Of a DNA stretch of 64,000 nucleotides, positions 33,663 to 43,927 are shown piece by piece. Each line of letters begins with the position of its first letter. The stretch's first letter is position 1. Origin of the DNA: Papaver somniferum (taxonomy: Eukaryota; Streptophyta; Magnoliopsida; Ranunculales; Papaveraceae). The translations under genes were made by a program, and so were the position numbers. The stretch is from the NCBI RefSeq assembly GCF_003573695.1, contig NC_039363.1:151622826-151686825 (forward strand). Direction: 5' to 3'. The notes below the pieces were generated by a model. The model was not told the DNA's origin and ran no database searches. It was given only the letters and a program-made list of their open reading frames with translations.

Positions 33663-33665
33663 TTT
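33661..33665. repeat. Target-site duplication of solo LTR, left copy
   Basis: AATTT precedes TGTTAGAGC at 33666 and matches 36086-36090. Confidence 0.9.
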
Positions 33666-36085
33666 TGTTAGAGCATTTCTCGTTCAACCTCGCATGCGTT
33701 GCTATCTCAAGAATGTTTGTCAATGTTAGTGATCAAAACTATAAGTATTGATTTCTAGTTTATTATAGCTAAGTCTCGGACTAGGATAGAAAGTATAGTT
33801 GAGCTCAAGGACTTCATGGCGATTCATCATACAATAAGAAGAACTAATCAAGGAACCGGGTGGAACTTATCGACAAAAAGGTATTGAAGACTTGAACTTA
33901 TCTGTCACTCAAGTCTATCTACTCTATCTCCTACTCTTTGAGACAAGAAGTCGTATGCTATATATATATAGACTTGGATTATACACATTTGGTATTTCGA
34001 GCCGAGTGTACCTCGCCTATCTATATCTCGAAATATGTGTTGGTAAGCGTTTCGCTTCAATCGAGTTTATCTTTACCTAGTGAGGAAAGTCATGATATGT
34101 TTAAATCACTTTGAAAATTGCTTTGACGAGAAATGGTTTGTGAATAACAACTATATAACGTCCTCTAAGAATGTTTCAATGATTGAAATGAGAGTTTAGA
34201 TTACATAACCAATGGTGGACATAAACATTGTTGTGGAAACATATTTATGTATAAGTCCTATTCCTTGAACCAAAGTTTGCGAACATTGTTGATCAAGAGA
34301 AACCGGAAGAATGGCTTTGCTAAGTCCGAGAACTTCCGAACTTCTCATCCCGAGAAATTCTGCTGGAGTTGACAAACTAGACTAGTCCGCGAACCGGCGG
34401 AAGGTCTTTGCCAAGATTTTCTGCTGGAGTTTGTAAACTCTACCGGTTGCTTAAGTCCGCGAACCTAGTATGCGAACTTGAGAAAGGTTATATATCTGAA
34501 GATGATTTCTGCACTTAAACTTATAAAGACTAAGGAATGCAGTTTGCAAACCGTGACTATAAAGTTCATGAACCGATTCGAGTGAATCAAATCATCTTTG
34601 CTTCAATTGTGTCTTGTGTAGTACATAAGATTTCCTTGCAATTGAACAACTCTCTAACTAGTTCATTTGAGTCATTTGAACTAGTTATGGTGAAGAAGAA
34701 CATGGTTGATATGAGATGCTCATATGGCTAACCTTTTGGTTGACTATTATTGAACCAACAATTGCATACGTTTGGGTACAGTTAACAAACCTAGAAATGT
34801 GCATTGTCAAGTGTGTATAACAAGCTAAGTTTTCGATCTAACGGTTGAGAAATATTATCTTGAATCTAAATCAGGTTTTCATCTAACGGTGGATATTGTT
34901 TTCTTTGTGACCAAGGAAAAAACCTGATTTGAAAGACTATATAAAGGCGACATGTAGTATTGTGCAAAACTAATCCCCACACCTTACGTGTGATATTATT
35001 TTGCGTGATAGAGTCGATTCTCCTTTAACCTCTGGTTTTCTTTTCTCAAACCTGTTTAATGACTTAAATACTTCATTAGGATTGTTAAGCCAGACCGATA
35101 TTACTTTTATCGTAGTTGTGTGATATGATCTTGCATCTTCTATCGTACGAGTACAATCAGATTGATTGGCTTGAGATTGATATCTCCGATAGGCAAGATA
35201 TAAAAAGTAGTCACAAATTTCTTGATCTCGTCGTTTGTGATTCCACAACATCTTGTTTCGCTACCATATGATTAAGATTGTTGTGAGGTGATTGATTAAT
35301 CTAGGATGTTCTTCGGGAATATAAGACCGGATTATCAATTGGTTCCTGTTCACCTTGATTATTATCAAAAGACGGAACAAAACCTTTAGGGTTTATCTGT
35401 GGGAGACATATTGATACTTTGATAGACTTGTTTGTGTGAGACAGATTTGTTTATTATCAAAGCCTGCGATTTTGGGTCGTAGCAACTCTTAGTTGTGGGT
35501 GATATCATCTAAGGGAATCAAGTGAGCAGTATCCTTCTGGGATCAGAGGCGTAGGAGCATAACTGTACCTTGGATCAGTGGGAGATTTATTGGGGTTCAA
35601 CTACAGTCCAGTCTGAAGTTAGCTTGTAGTAGGCTAGTGTATGTAGCGTCTTAATATAGCGTGTGTTCAATCTGGACTAGGTCCCGGGGTTTTTCTGCAT
35701 TTGCGGTTTCCTCGTTAACAAAATTTCTGGTGTCTGTGTTATTTCTATTTCCGCATTATATTTGTTTATATAATTGAAATAATGCAGGTTGTGCGTTTGA
35801 ATCAATCAATTGGAAATCCGACCTTTGGTTGTTGATTGATATTGATTGATCCTTGGATATTGGTCTTTGGTACCATCCAAGTTATTCCTTGTATTTTATA
35901 AAAACTCGTTGATTGTTATTAGATTGATTAAAGATCAATCAAGAGAGAGATATTAACTCCTCGATATACTTTAATCTAGATTGAGTCTGAATGTCTAGTT
36001 GATTCTCTAGTAAAGTATATTGGAGTTAGTCCATACAGATTGCTAAGCGAATATTGGGTGGTGTTGTTAGACCGCCTCTTTTTCA
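33666..36085 (+). mobile_element. Copia solo LTR inserted in element F pol
   Basis: It starts TGTTAGAGCATTTCTCG, ends CTCTTTTTCA, and is 2420 bp long. It is collinear with the LTRs of elements A and C, including the GTCCGCGAAC cluster near 34380-34460 and the GGTCCCGGGG block near 35680. Intact 5-bp target duplications on both sides show that a complete element inserted and was then reduced to one LTR by LTR-LTR recombination. There is no internal sequence. ORFs inside it, such as 34970-35251 minus, are not conserved. Confidence 0.93.
34938..34945 (+). promoter_or_regulatory. TATA box of the solo LTR
   Basis: TATATAAA in the context GACTATATAAAGG, as in the 5' LTR of element C. Confidence 0.6.
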
Positions 36086-36090
36086 AATTT
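36086..36090. repeat. Target-site duplication of solo LTR, right copy
   Basis: AATTT follows the LTR end and equals 33661-33665. Confidence 0.9.
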
Positions 36091-37014
36091 ATTAAAGGCA
36101 TCCTTGCACTCATGTTCGAAGTTAAAGGCGGCCTCTTTTTGCAACAATTTGCACATCGGCATTGAGATTTTGGAGAAATCTTTGATAAACCTCCTATAAA
36201 AACCTGCATGACGAAGAAACGAGCGAATTTCCCTCATCGAAATGGGATATTGTAAGTTCCTAATCAAGTATATCTTTTCCTTGTCTACCTCGAGCTCTTG
36301 AGAGGACACTATGTGGCCAAGTACAATTCCATGATTTACCATAGAATGACATTTCTCCCAGTTTAAAATAAGATTAGTGTCTATGCATCTTTTAATCACA
36401 AGTTCAAGATTATTTAAACAAATATCAAATGAATCACCATAAACACTAAAGTCGTCCATAAATACCTCAATGATGTTTTCCACGTAATCAGAAAATATAC
36501 TGACCATACATCTCTGAAAAGTGGCAGGCGCATTGCAAAGACCAAACATCATTCTTCTATATGCAAATGTACCAAAAGGACAAGTGAAAGTAGTCTTCTC
36601 TTGATCCTCCGGTGCAATAACAATTTTATTGTAGCCCGAATAGCCATCCAAAAAGCAATAATGTGAATGTCCCTCTAACCTCTCTAACATCTGATCAATG
36701 AAAGGCAATGGAAAGTGATCCTTGCGGGTAGAAGAATTGAGCTTTCTGTAGTCTATGCACACTCGACATCCTTTTTGAACTCTTGTAGGAACGAGTTCAT
36801 CATATTGATTTCTAACAACAGTGAAACCTGATTTCTTAGGAACCACTTGCACCAGACTAACCCATTTGCTGTCATAAATTGGGTAAATCACCCCCACACT
36901 TAGTAATTTGAGGATCTCTTTCTTCACGACCTCCATAATTGGGGGACTAAGACTACAATGAGCATCATGTACTGGCTTTACAACATCTTCCATTAGGATT
37001 TTATGCATGCACAT
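36086..37014 (-). pseudogene. Reverse transcriptase (element F, before the solo LTR)
   Basis: The long clean frame has VGVIYPIYDSKWVSLVQVVP, CRVCIDYRKLNSSTRKDHFP, GYSGYNKIVIAPEDQEKTTF, RRMMFGLCNAPATFQRCMVS and the active-site box EVFMDDFSVYGDSF. FLRHAGFYRRFIKDFS starts the connection. The MDDFSVYG box is typical of Athila-like elements. The last few residues of the open frame (36067-36085) come from the inserted LTR. I see no stop within this part of RT. Confidence 0.93.
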
Positions 37015-37379
37015 GGCTGGAATAATGCCTTTGATGTCAGCAATTGTCCAACCAATAGTCGTTTTGTGAGAATCTTTGCAATAATGACTGGAAAATCTTC
37101 CCCATCACCCAAGTAAGCGTATTTTAAGTGATCAGGTAGAGGTTTTATCTCTAATTTAGGAGCCTGCACAACAGAAGGTAAAGGAACTTCATTAGTTACA
37201 GGTAAAGAGATATATGAAATATTACTCGTTCTAATATCTTGTGATGCCATTAAAGCACCACATGTCTCAACAAACTTCTTGGGCATATCAACTTCCAAGT
37301 TAGGCATGCAAAGTACATCCAAATCAATGCTATTTTGTAGCACAGATTCAAGTTCATCTTCGTTGTTCAAATCAAACAT
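36993..37379 (-). pseudogene. Linker between protease and RT (element F)
   Basis: The frame includes VVQAPKLEIKPLPDHLKYAY and LGDGEDFPVII, the conserved Athila segment (ELKPLPSHLKYAYLG) just before RT. It overlaps the RT frame by 22 bases in another register, so a frameshift lies near 37000. No enzymatic motif is expected in this linker. Confidence 0.85.
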
Positions 37380-37382
37380 CGG

Positions 37383-37838
37383 TTATGCTAACGAACCAAT
37401 AACATCAACAGAAAATGCAGAATGGATGTCACTTGGATAACGCATAGCTTCAAAAATATTGAAGTGTATAACCTCTTTGTCAAACTCCATAGTGAGTGTC
37501 CCGGTATCACAATCAATCTTCGTCTTAGCAGTCTTCATAAATGGTCTCCCAGAAAGTAATGAAGTAGACGAACAATTGTCCCCATTCTGTATATCCACAA
37601 CAAAGAAATCAACCGGAAAGATTAGTTCATTCACTTGCACCAACACGTCTTCCAAGAGTCCTTTAGGATATATGTTAGACTTATTAGCTAATCGAATGAT
37701 TATCCCTGTCTCTTTTAAAGGTCCCAGATTCAAAGAATCATAGACATCGGTTGATATCACGCTTATTGAAAGCTCCCAAATCAAGCAAAGTACGCTCGAA
37801 TCAATTGTCACCAATAGTAATTGGCATTGTAAAACCAC
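37383..37838 (-). pseudogene. Aspartic protease region (element F)
   Basis: The frame keeps YDSLNLGPLKETGIIIRLAN, NIYPKGLLEDVLVQVNELIF and FVVDIQ, matching the part of the Athila protease after the active site. The active-site D(L/S)GAS block should lie just upstream, near 37760-37800. There the frame reads LCLIWELSIS, while the alternative frame would give a DLGA-like reading, so a frameshift hides it. LLSGRPFMKTAKTKID closes the domain. Confidence 0.82.
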
Positions 37839-38238
37839 TAGGATCTTTACACTTTGCAGGCATCTTCTTTAGCAACATAGATGAAGTACTTTCTCTCACC
37901 TGAGTGATCTCGTTAGCAATCAACCTCTCCTTCCTTGTGCACAAATCCTTAAGAACCTTGGCATACCTGGGTACCGTTCTGATGGCCTCAGTAAATGGAA
38001 TGTTTATATGCACCTTGCTGAAAATATCCATGATTTCCTTGTCTAGGACTTGCTTGTTTGACTTGGCAAAACGACTAGGAAAAGGAGGTGGTGTGGTAAA
38101 AGTAGGAACTGTGTCCTTAGGTTGGCCAGTTGAAGTTGGCTTTTCCTTTGGCACGGTTTCCACCTCTACTTCCTTTTCTAAGTCAGGACTAACCTTTTCG
38201 TGTTGTTTTGGCTCTTCCGTTTGCTTTCCACTCCTCAA
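37801..38238 (-). pseudogene. Gag C-terminal to protease linker (element F)
   Basis: The frame starts MRSGKQTEEP and has a Lys/Glu/Pro-rich stretch, then PFPSRFAKSNKQVLDKEIMD, IFSKVHINIPFTEAIRTVPR and YAKVLKDLCTRKERL, the conserved Athila block (FP.R....K......F..VHINIPF..A....P.YAKFLK...). It ends in the segment that leads to protease. Confidence 0.85.
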
Positions 38239-38575
38239 AATTACTTCATTAAATTCTCTCTTGGATTCACAAAGTTTGTGATAGAAACTTTGTTGAAGTC
38301 TATGCTTTCAGTTGATTCATGTATGTAGCCAACTGTCCCATTTGAAGTTGCAAGTCCTTTATAACCATATCTTGTTTCTGCAGAATTGCATCTTGATGCT
38401 GAGAGTTTGCTTTCTGTTCTTGAGCATTTGTATCTTGCTTCTGCACCATAATCTTCATCATCTCCTCTAAACTAGAATTTTGATTCTGCTGTTGAGGCTG
38501 AGGTGGAGGTTGTGGTCGGAACTGTGGTTGTTGAAAACCATTTTGTCGCCCATAAGGATTAGAAGTTGCAGCTTG

Positions 38576-39541
38576 CTAATTTGCATTACTGAAATTTGGG
38601 TGATCTTTCCAATCTGGATTATAAGTATTAGAGTATGGATCACAACTTGGCCTCTGATTAGGGAACACAACATTCACCTGTTCAGACTCTTCTTCATAAG
38701 TAGGAATTATCACTGCTGCCACTCGTTGTACTACCTTCTCTATGTTTTTCATCCGTTGATCTGACTGTACAGACTCTACCATCTCGCTTACTCTTCTGAC
38801 ATTAGAGTTGTTTCTGGTGTAGAATTTTTGAGCATTGGCAGCCATACTGTCAATCAAACTGGTTTCCTGCGAGATTGTCTTCTCAGTAAGTGAACCACCA
38901 GCGGCTGCATCAATCAAATTCCTCTGCTCTGGAAGTAATCCTTCATAGAAGTATTAAATGATGAGTATTGGAGATATATTACGGTGTGGGAGACTATCCA
39001 CCAACCTCTTGTTTCTCTCTCAATATTCGTGTAGAGAATCCCCAATAATTTGTAAAATTCTACTAATCTCTTTACGAGTGGAAGTCACCTTAGAAGCAGG
39101 AAAATACTTCTGTAGAAATAACTTTTTCATCTCAGTCCATGTTGTAATACTCCCCAGAGGAAGGTAATACAACCATTCTTCTGCTAAATCCATTAATGAA
39201 AACGGAAAGGCTTGTAGCATAGCCATATCTCTGTCTTCGGTACCTTGCCTAAAACTTATCATCTTGTGCTGAAATACTTGAAGATGACGGTTCGGATCTT
39301 CACCAAGATGTCCCTTGAACTTTGGTAAATGGTGAAGCAGATTCGACTTCATCTCCACTGGGTTGGTGATTGTAATGCACAGTGGTTGTGAATCTAAGCA
39401 TGGATATGTCAACTCTCCTAACTTCCTCTCCGGAGGTGGAGGTGGTGGAGGATCTATATCGTCGTCTGTATTAAACATCTCTTTCTGGTTGCAAATGTGG
39501 ACGTGCTTGTAGTATTGTTCCCTTGCGAGTTTGAATTCCAC
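38576..39541 (-). pseudogene. Gag (element F)
   Basis: The frame at 39020-39541 has a PPPPPPP run, then HHLPKFKGHLGEDPNRHLQV and LMDLAEEWLYYLPLGSITTW with LFLQKYFPASKVTSTRKEIS, which is the retrotransposon gag capsid-type domain. After a stop at the end of GDSLHEY the next frame (38576-38917) continues with the gag C-terminal part. A Gln-rich region at 38290-38560 lies after it. No CCHC knuckle was seen. Gag forms the particle that packages RNA. Confidence 0.86.
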
Positions 39542-39688
39542 ACCTCGGGTAATTCCAATCCTTCGATGCCAGAGATCAAGTACCTAAACCAAAAATCTAA
39601 AGAACGAAATTAAAAAAAAAACTAAAAGAAAATTTAAAAACAAAAAAAAAAAACTAAAAAGAAGTAACAACTAAAGCTACCGACTGCT

Positions 39689-39705
39689 CCCCGGCAGCGG
39701 CGCCA
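39689..39705 (-). other. Primer-binding site of element F
   Basis: On the minus strand TGGCGCCGCTGCCGGGG, the PBS type found in Athila/Tat elements (commonly assigned to tRNA-Asp), lies about five bases after the 5' LTR end. Confidence 0.88.
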
Positions 39706-39710
39706 AAATT

Positions 39711-41039
39711 TGATGCGTGTCGTAGGTTCTCAAATTAATTCACTTATATTCTACTTTACTAATGAATAACATAGCAGTAAATAAGGTTCGTTCTCACGAA
39801 GAGCAGGGAGATTTTTAGTTGTCAAAAAATGTCACAATGTGGGATTTTTTTTTTAGATTTTAAAGCTAAATAAATAATAAAGCAATTGAAAATAATAAGA
39901 TCGCAAGCAATTGAGAGAAATATGATCAGGGAATCCTTCTTCATTACTAAACTGTCATCAAGTTATTATATTCATCCATTAATACAATTAATCACGGATT
40001 ATTACCAACCGTGGAATAACAACTAGCTCAGTGTTATCCCCTAAATTCCTTATATCACTGTGTAAGGAAGCTCTCGAATACCAGATTCTATTCGTCTAAA
40101 CCACCTAGTAGTAGCTCACTCAAGGTGTAATTTCTATGAATGCTTTATCTTTTGTGAGTTATATATTTATCCTAGTTGTTAGACTCTTAGCTCAAGGTCC
40201 ACTTTCTAGTGTTGTTTATACACACAATCGCTACACAGAATCCCTCTGCAAGGTCTTGTGTTCTCTACTTTTGTGTGAATTATTTGACTATTACTTATCT
40301 CCTAACTCAATACTAGCATTTGATTGAATCAAAAAATTAATTCAGTTGGCCACCTAAACAATCTATCAGAAACCAGAGTCCTTTTCCAGTAGCAAGTACC
40401 AGGTCGGACAGAGATAAACCGCGTAACGATCTTATCTCCAGAGATGCGGCGAAGTTTTTACACCGGCTGCCAGCTCGCCTAGACGCAACTTACCCGGAGG
40501 CAAGACTAATCCTTAACACATCCCGTGTCTTGTTCGTTTCCGGTGCAGAGGGTGCAATGGCCATCACTTCAATGGGATTACGCGTTCGCGGCCATTTAGG
40601 AGATGCGTCCTGCCTATTCCATGTCCCGACTGCAGGGATACAGAGGGGGAGGTCCCCCCCTTCGCAATCCTGCGAGCTGCATAGCTACTGAGGGGTCCCC
40701 CCATTCACAATTCTTCCATGGTTTTTTACGAGTTCGCGGTTTTGGCAATTTTAAAGGTAATAGGGTTAGATCACGTACCTCTTATACATACCTCCTTCAC
40801 GTGGATGGCTGCTTTCCACGCACTTCTGTCGAGTGTCAGCTCTCTCTCTAAGCCTCGGTCATTCAGGTCCCGTTTAATCAGTTCATCCCATGTGAGTTTC
40901 GGTCATCCCGAACGCTTCATTCTACCTTCCGGCCGTGTGATGCGTCCTACCCGAACTGGTGCGTCCGATGGTCTTCGCTGGAGATGCCCAAACCAGCGTA
41001 ACCGATGTTATGACAAAATATCAATCAATCATAGATATT
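39711..41039 (-). repeat. 5' LTR of element F, interrupted
   Basis: Directly upstream of the PBS (in element sense) the minus strand ends CACGCATCA. The LTR-like sequence continues to about 40370, is replaced by LINE sequence to about 41008, and may resume for a short stretch to 41039, where a CACTA terminus starts. The LTR start was not recognised. Confidence 0.65.
40370..41008 (-). mobile_element. 3' end of a LINE (non-LTR retrotransposon), RTE-like
   Basis: On the minus strand the frame RLRWFGHLQRRPSDAPVR, then KLTWDELIKRDLNDRGL and LTLDRSAWKAAIH, is the conserved C-terminal tail after the RT of plant RTE-type LINEs. One TGA interrupts it. A GC-richer 3' region of about 400 bases follows. 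5' truncation is usual for LINEs. The plus-strand ORFs at 40603-41056 are shadows of it. Confidence 0.75.
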
Positions 41040-41321
41040 CACTACGGGAAAAATAGTAATCTACAATTGTAGATTGAAAACTCGTAATTTTAAAGTCGTA
41101 AAAGATAGCGTGTTTTGTCAAATTAAAAACCGTCCAAATCTTAGGACCAAAGAGTAGTGACGAGAATTAAAAACCACAACTTTTTGTGTGAAAATGGTTG
41201 CAGAGAGAAGTGACCACCTTTAGACTTTGCAAGTCATATCTTAAAGGTAGTGAATAACTGTATAACAACACGCATAAGGGTTGTTGAAGATAAAAAAAAT
41301 TGATTTTTAAAAACGTTCTTT

Positions 41322-41545
41322 GAGAGATTCGAACCCAAGCCTACTATGTGTTAGTAGAAGTCATCAACCATCCTTCCGGCTTCACAATATTGGTAGATTT
41401 GTTTGTTTTTTTTCTGATCAATATTCACAACCTTTACAAGGGTTGTAAAATGGAAAATTGACTTTGAAAAACAAAATGAGGCTAAGGTGAATTGAACCTG
41501 AACCTCCTCTGTCTAAGACTAGGTTCCCAACCACCCTTCCACATT
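41322..41545 (-). repeat. Two tRNA-like modules in the CACTA-like segment
   Basis: On the minus strand, 41384-41322 contains TGGTTGATGAC, then GGGTTCGAATCTC. The second module, 41545-41478, has GGTTGGGAACC and then CAGGTTCAATTCAC. GGTTCRANTC resembles a pol III B box; the A-box match is weak. A third copy lies at 43214-43285. No complete cloverleaf could be drawn, so these are not called as tRNA genes. Confidence 0.4.
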
Positions 41546-42010
41546 TACATGTCTGCTTATATTGATAAAGAAATTCAACTGAGCCTTAAAAAAAAGATAG
41601 CAAATGCGTTACTCTGCCTAAAACATACAAGGCATTCTCTGAATTATACAAGGCCTGCAATCACATTTTAATCAACACATACAGTACCAGATTCTATATC
41701 TCAAAATCTAAATGAATGAAACAAGTGGAGGTGTAAATCTATGCAAGTTTTGGTGAATCAAACACCAGACATGAAGAAGCTGCAAATGTTCAAAGTTTCA
41801 GAGTTTATAAGAATGTGTTACCTGTTTTTCTCGCCAAGTGCAGAATTAGGACCAACTCAATAAATCCCCTTTTATCTCCTCCTTTATCCGGGCTTGATAC
41901 CGGCAATGAAATAAGATATCATTTCAATGGCGGAGTTAAAAAGGGGGAGGGGGGGTTTCATCTCAAGAGAAACAAATAGCATGTCGTATATACCAACAAT
42001 ATTATAAGCC
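41400..42010. repeat. Direct repeat flanking the zinc-finger ORF, copy 1
   Basis: This segment is collinear with 43160-43900 (offset about 1761-1909). Shared blocks include ACAAGGCCTGCAATCACATT, CAAGTTTTGGTGAA and ATTTCAATGGCGGAGTTAAA. Together they suggest a tandem duplication of a unit of about 1.8 kb. Confidence 0.8.
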
Positions 42011-42072
42011 ATAAAAAGGAAATGTGAGACAGACAAAATGAAATCAGGTCTTACACATAAAATCAAATCTTA

Positions 42073-42670
42073 TTACATATGAAGACATTTCCTTAGATTT
42101 GTAACTAGATCATCCATTTGATTTGTAGAAACTCTAACTTTTTCTTTTGCAGCAATGAAGATAGCATTTGAAGCCCATGTAAAATCTCCACATTGTTCAC
42201 ATACAAGGTAAGCTATGTGTTTATTGTGTTGATTTTTGCATATTTTTAGGTTGAGTTTGCAATTGCAGGTTGAAGAGAAGCACAACTGATTGTGCAGTGG
42301 ACAATTTTTATAAGAGTGATTATCTTCTCCACAAGCATCACAACTTTTCTCTGATGGCAGCAACAACAACTTGGCTTTGCAAGGGTCAGAAGCATCACCA
42401 AACCATTCAAAGTAGGTGCAGGTAGATATGGTGCACTTGAAAAACATTTTTCCATAGGTTGCAGTTGTTTTAGATTGTAGAAATGATCTCACACCATTAC
42501 AAGGAACATGCTTGCACCTAGAATAGAGCCAAGGACACACTTTTGTCTCATGATTCCTTTGTTCACACATAGCACACTCCGTAATTAGGATTTTTTTTCA
42601 TTCTCATCTTACTGTTGTAGTTTTTGCTGCTAGTACTGCTGCTTGGAGAGTCTTTCACACCTCCACCCAT
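42073..42670 (-). pseudogene. GRF/CCHC-like zinc-finger protein gene with one frameshift
   Basis: From ATG at 42670 the frame gives a Ser-rich start (SPSSSTSS) and a basic KMRMKK stretch. At a run of eight A (42591-42598) a one-base shift is needed to reach the main 165-residue frame. That frame has CAMCEQRNHETKVC (CCHC knuckle), then CNGVRSFLQSK, GKMFFKC, CTYFEWF (GRF-like zinc finger pattern), CDACGEDNHSYKNC (second CCHC) and further CxxC pairs with CEQCGDF. It is probably a nucleic-acid-binding protein. It may be a captured host gene or a transposon accessory gene. The frameshift could be real or an assembly indel. Confidence 0.6.
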
Positions 42671-43159
42671 GACTAATTCAGAGTTTTTAAAGCCTATTGA
42701 AGAAAATTTCTGAAATCTACAGTAATCACTTAAAAGCCTAATTCAATAAAGCCTAATTCAGTGTTGGATAATTTACATAGAATGGGAAATCAAAAAAATT
42801 ATGATCTATTGATGTTTAATCTTGTTAGCAAGAACTAGAACTGAATCATCATTCTCAGTATACTAGCAGTTAAACAGAACGGGAAATCAAACAAATAATA
42901 AAACCCTAAAATGGGTTATAGAATCAGACCCGTGTAAGTGAATAAATTAACCTTTTTTTCCTTAATATATCGAGAAGATGTTGGTGGTGAAGAAATCTTA
43001 AGCTCGACCTATTGATGGGTTTTTAAACTTTCGTGGTTCAGGAGATGAAGGAGGAGGTTCTGCGGGAGATGGAGGAGAAAAAAATAAATGAAAGGAAGAT
43101 AAGTGGAGGAGAATAATTGATGGGGAGATTGAATAGATAATAAGAAGAGGATAAATAGA

Positions 43160-43900
43160 CCTTCTGCAACCTTTATAAGAGTTGTAAAATAAAAAATAAC
43201 TTTGAAAAATAATGAATCTCAGGTGAGAGTCGAACCTGAGCCTCCTCTGTCCAAGTCTAAGACTCAAACCATTCTTCCAGATTTAAATGTGTGATAGAAT
43301 TTTACATTTACTTCTATATGTATACAAAATTTCAACTGAACCTTACAAAAAAAAAGAGCAGCAAATGCATCACTTTGCCTGAAAAATACAAGGCATCCTA
43401 TGAATTATACAAGGCCTGCAATCACATTTCAATCAACACTCACAGTACCAGATTCACGCAAGTTTTGGTGAAGCAAACACCAGTCCTGAAGAAGCTGCAA
43501 ATGCTCAAAGTATTGTAGTATATTGACTGCAAAAAAAAGAAAGAAATTGACTGCAAAACAAAATCCAACTGGAGATAGAGTAAAAAACAAAAGCCAACTG
43601 CAGAACTAGAGCAAAAAAAAGCTAACTGCAGAACTAGAGCAAAAAAAGCCAACTGCAAAAAAACTCCTACTGCAGAACTGCAAAAAAAAACAATAAATTG
43701 GTTACCAGTGCATGATTCAAGTAACCAATTTCTGCACATTACTTCATAAAATCTGCATTTAGAACTCAATAAATCACCTTTTCTCTCCTCCTTTATCCGG
43801 GCTTGAGAACGGCAATGAAATGATATATCATTTCAATGGCGGAGTTAAAAAGGGGGGTTCATCTCAATAGAAACAGATAGCATATCATACCAACAATATT
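43160..43900. repeat. Direct repeat flanking the zinc-finger ORF, copy 2
   Basis: Partner of 41400-42010. It has an extra 150-base low-complexity insert (43540-43690) and ends shortly before the inverted LTR at 43928. The zinc-finger gene is not present in this copy because the unit is truncated. Confidence 0.8.
43565..43695. repeat. About 25-bp tandem repeat, ACTGCAGAACTAGAGCA type
   Basis: Four to five imperfect units with A runs between them. It causes the Leu/Phe/Ala-rich frame on the minus strand at 43440-43769, which is not a gene. Confidence 0.8.
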
Positions 43901-43927
43901 GCAAGTCATAATTATAGAGAAACAAAT

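Larger units (their letters stand above)
31561..41039 (-). mobile_element. Ty3/gypsy Athila-like retrotransposon F (interrupted)
   Basis: This is a minus-strand element with a PBS at 39689-39705, gag, protease, RT carrying FMDDFSVYG, RNase H and integrase in that order. The FMDDFS box and the TGGCGCC-type PBS point to the Athila group. It is split by a copia solo LTR (33666-36085), and its 5' LTR is interrupted by a LINE tail. No 3' LTR is seen, because the region below about 31560 is occupied by B'. Confidence 0.85.
41040..43927. mobile_element. CACTA-like transposon segment
   Basis: The left end reads CACTACGGGAAAAATAG, matching the plant CACTA terminus (CACTACNNGAAAA). Subterminal short motifs of the AACCCTT/AAGGGTTGT type recur at 41270, 41430 and 43175 in both orientations. 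No TNP2 transposase is present and no opposite terminus was found before the inverted copia LTR at 43928. The right end may have been removed or may lie outside. It carries a zinc-finger ORF (42073-42670). Confidence 0.55.

Noticed and set aside
37904..38764. Plus-strand ORFs over the gag/protease region of F
   Set aside because: They are shadows of the minus-strand gag-protease frames.
40603..41056. Plus-strand ORFs in the GC-rich patch
   Set aside because: They are complements of a LINE RT tail whose minus-strand motifs are recognisable.
41322..41545. tRNA genes
   Set aside because: Only B-box-like motifs are present; no cloverleaf or anticodon stem can be drawn.
43440..43769. Hydrophobic Leu/Phe-rich minus-strand ORF that looks like a membrane protein
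   Set aside because: It translates a low-complexity CTGCAGAACTAGAGCA-type repeat with A runs.
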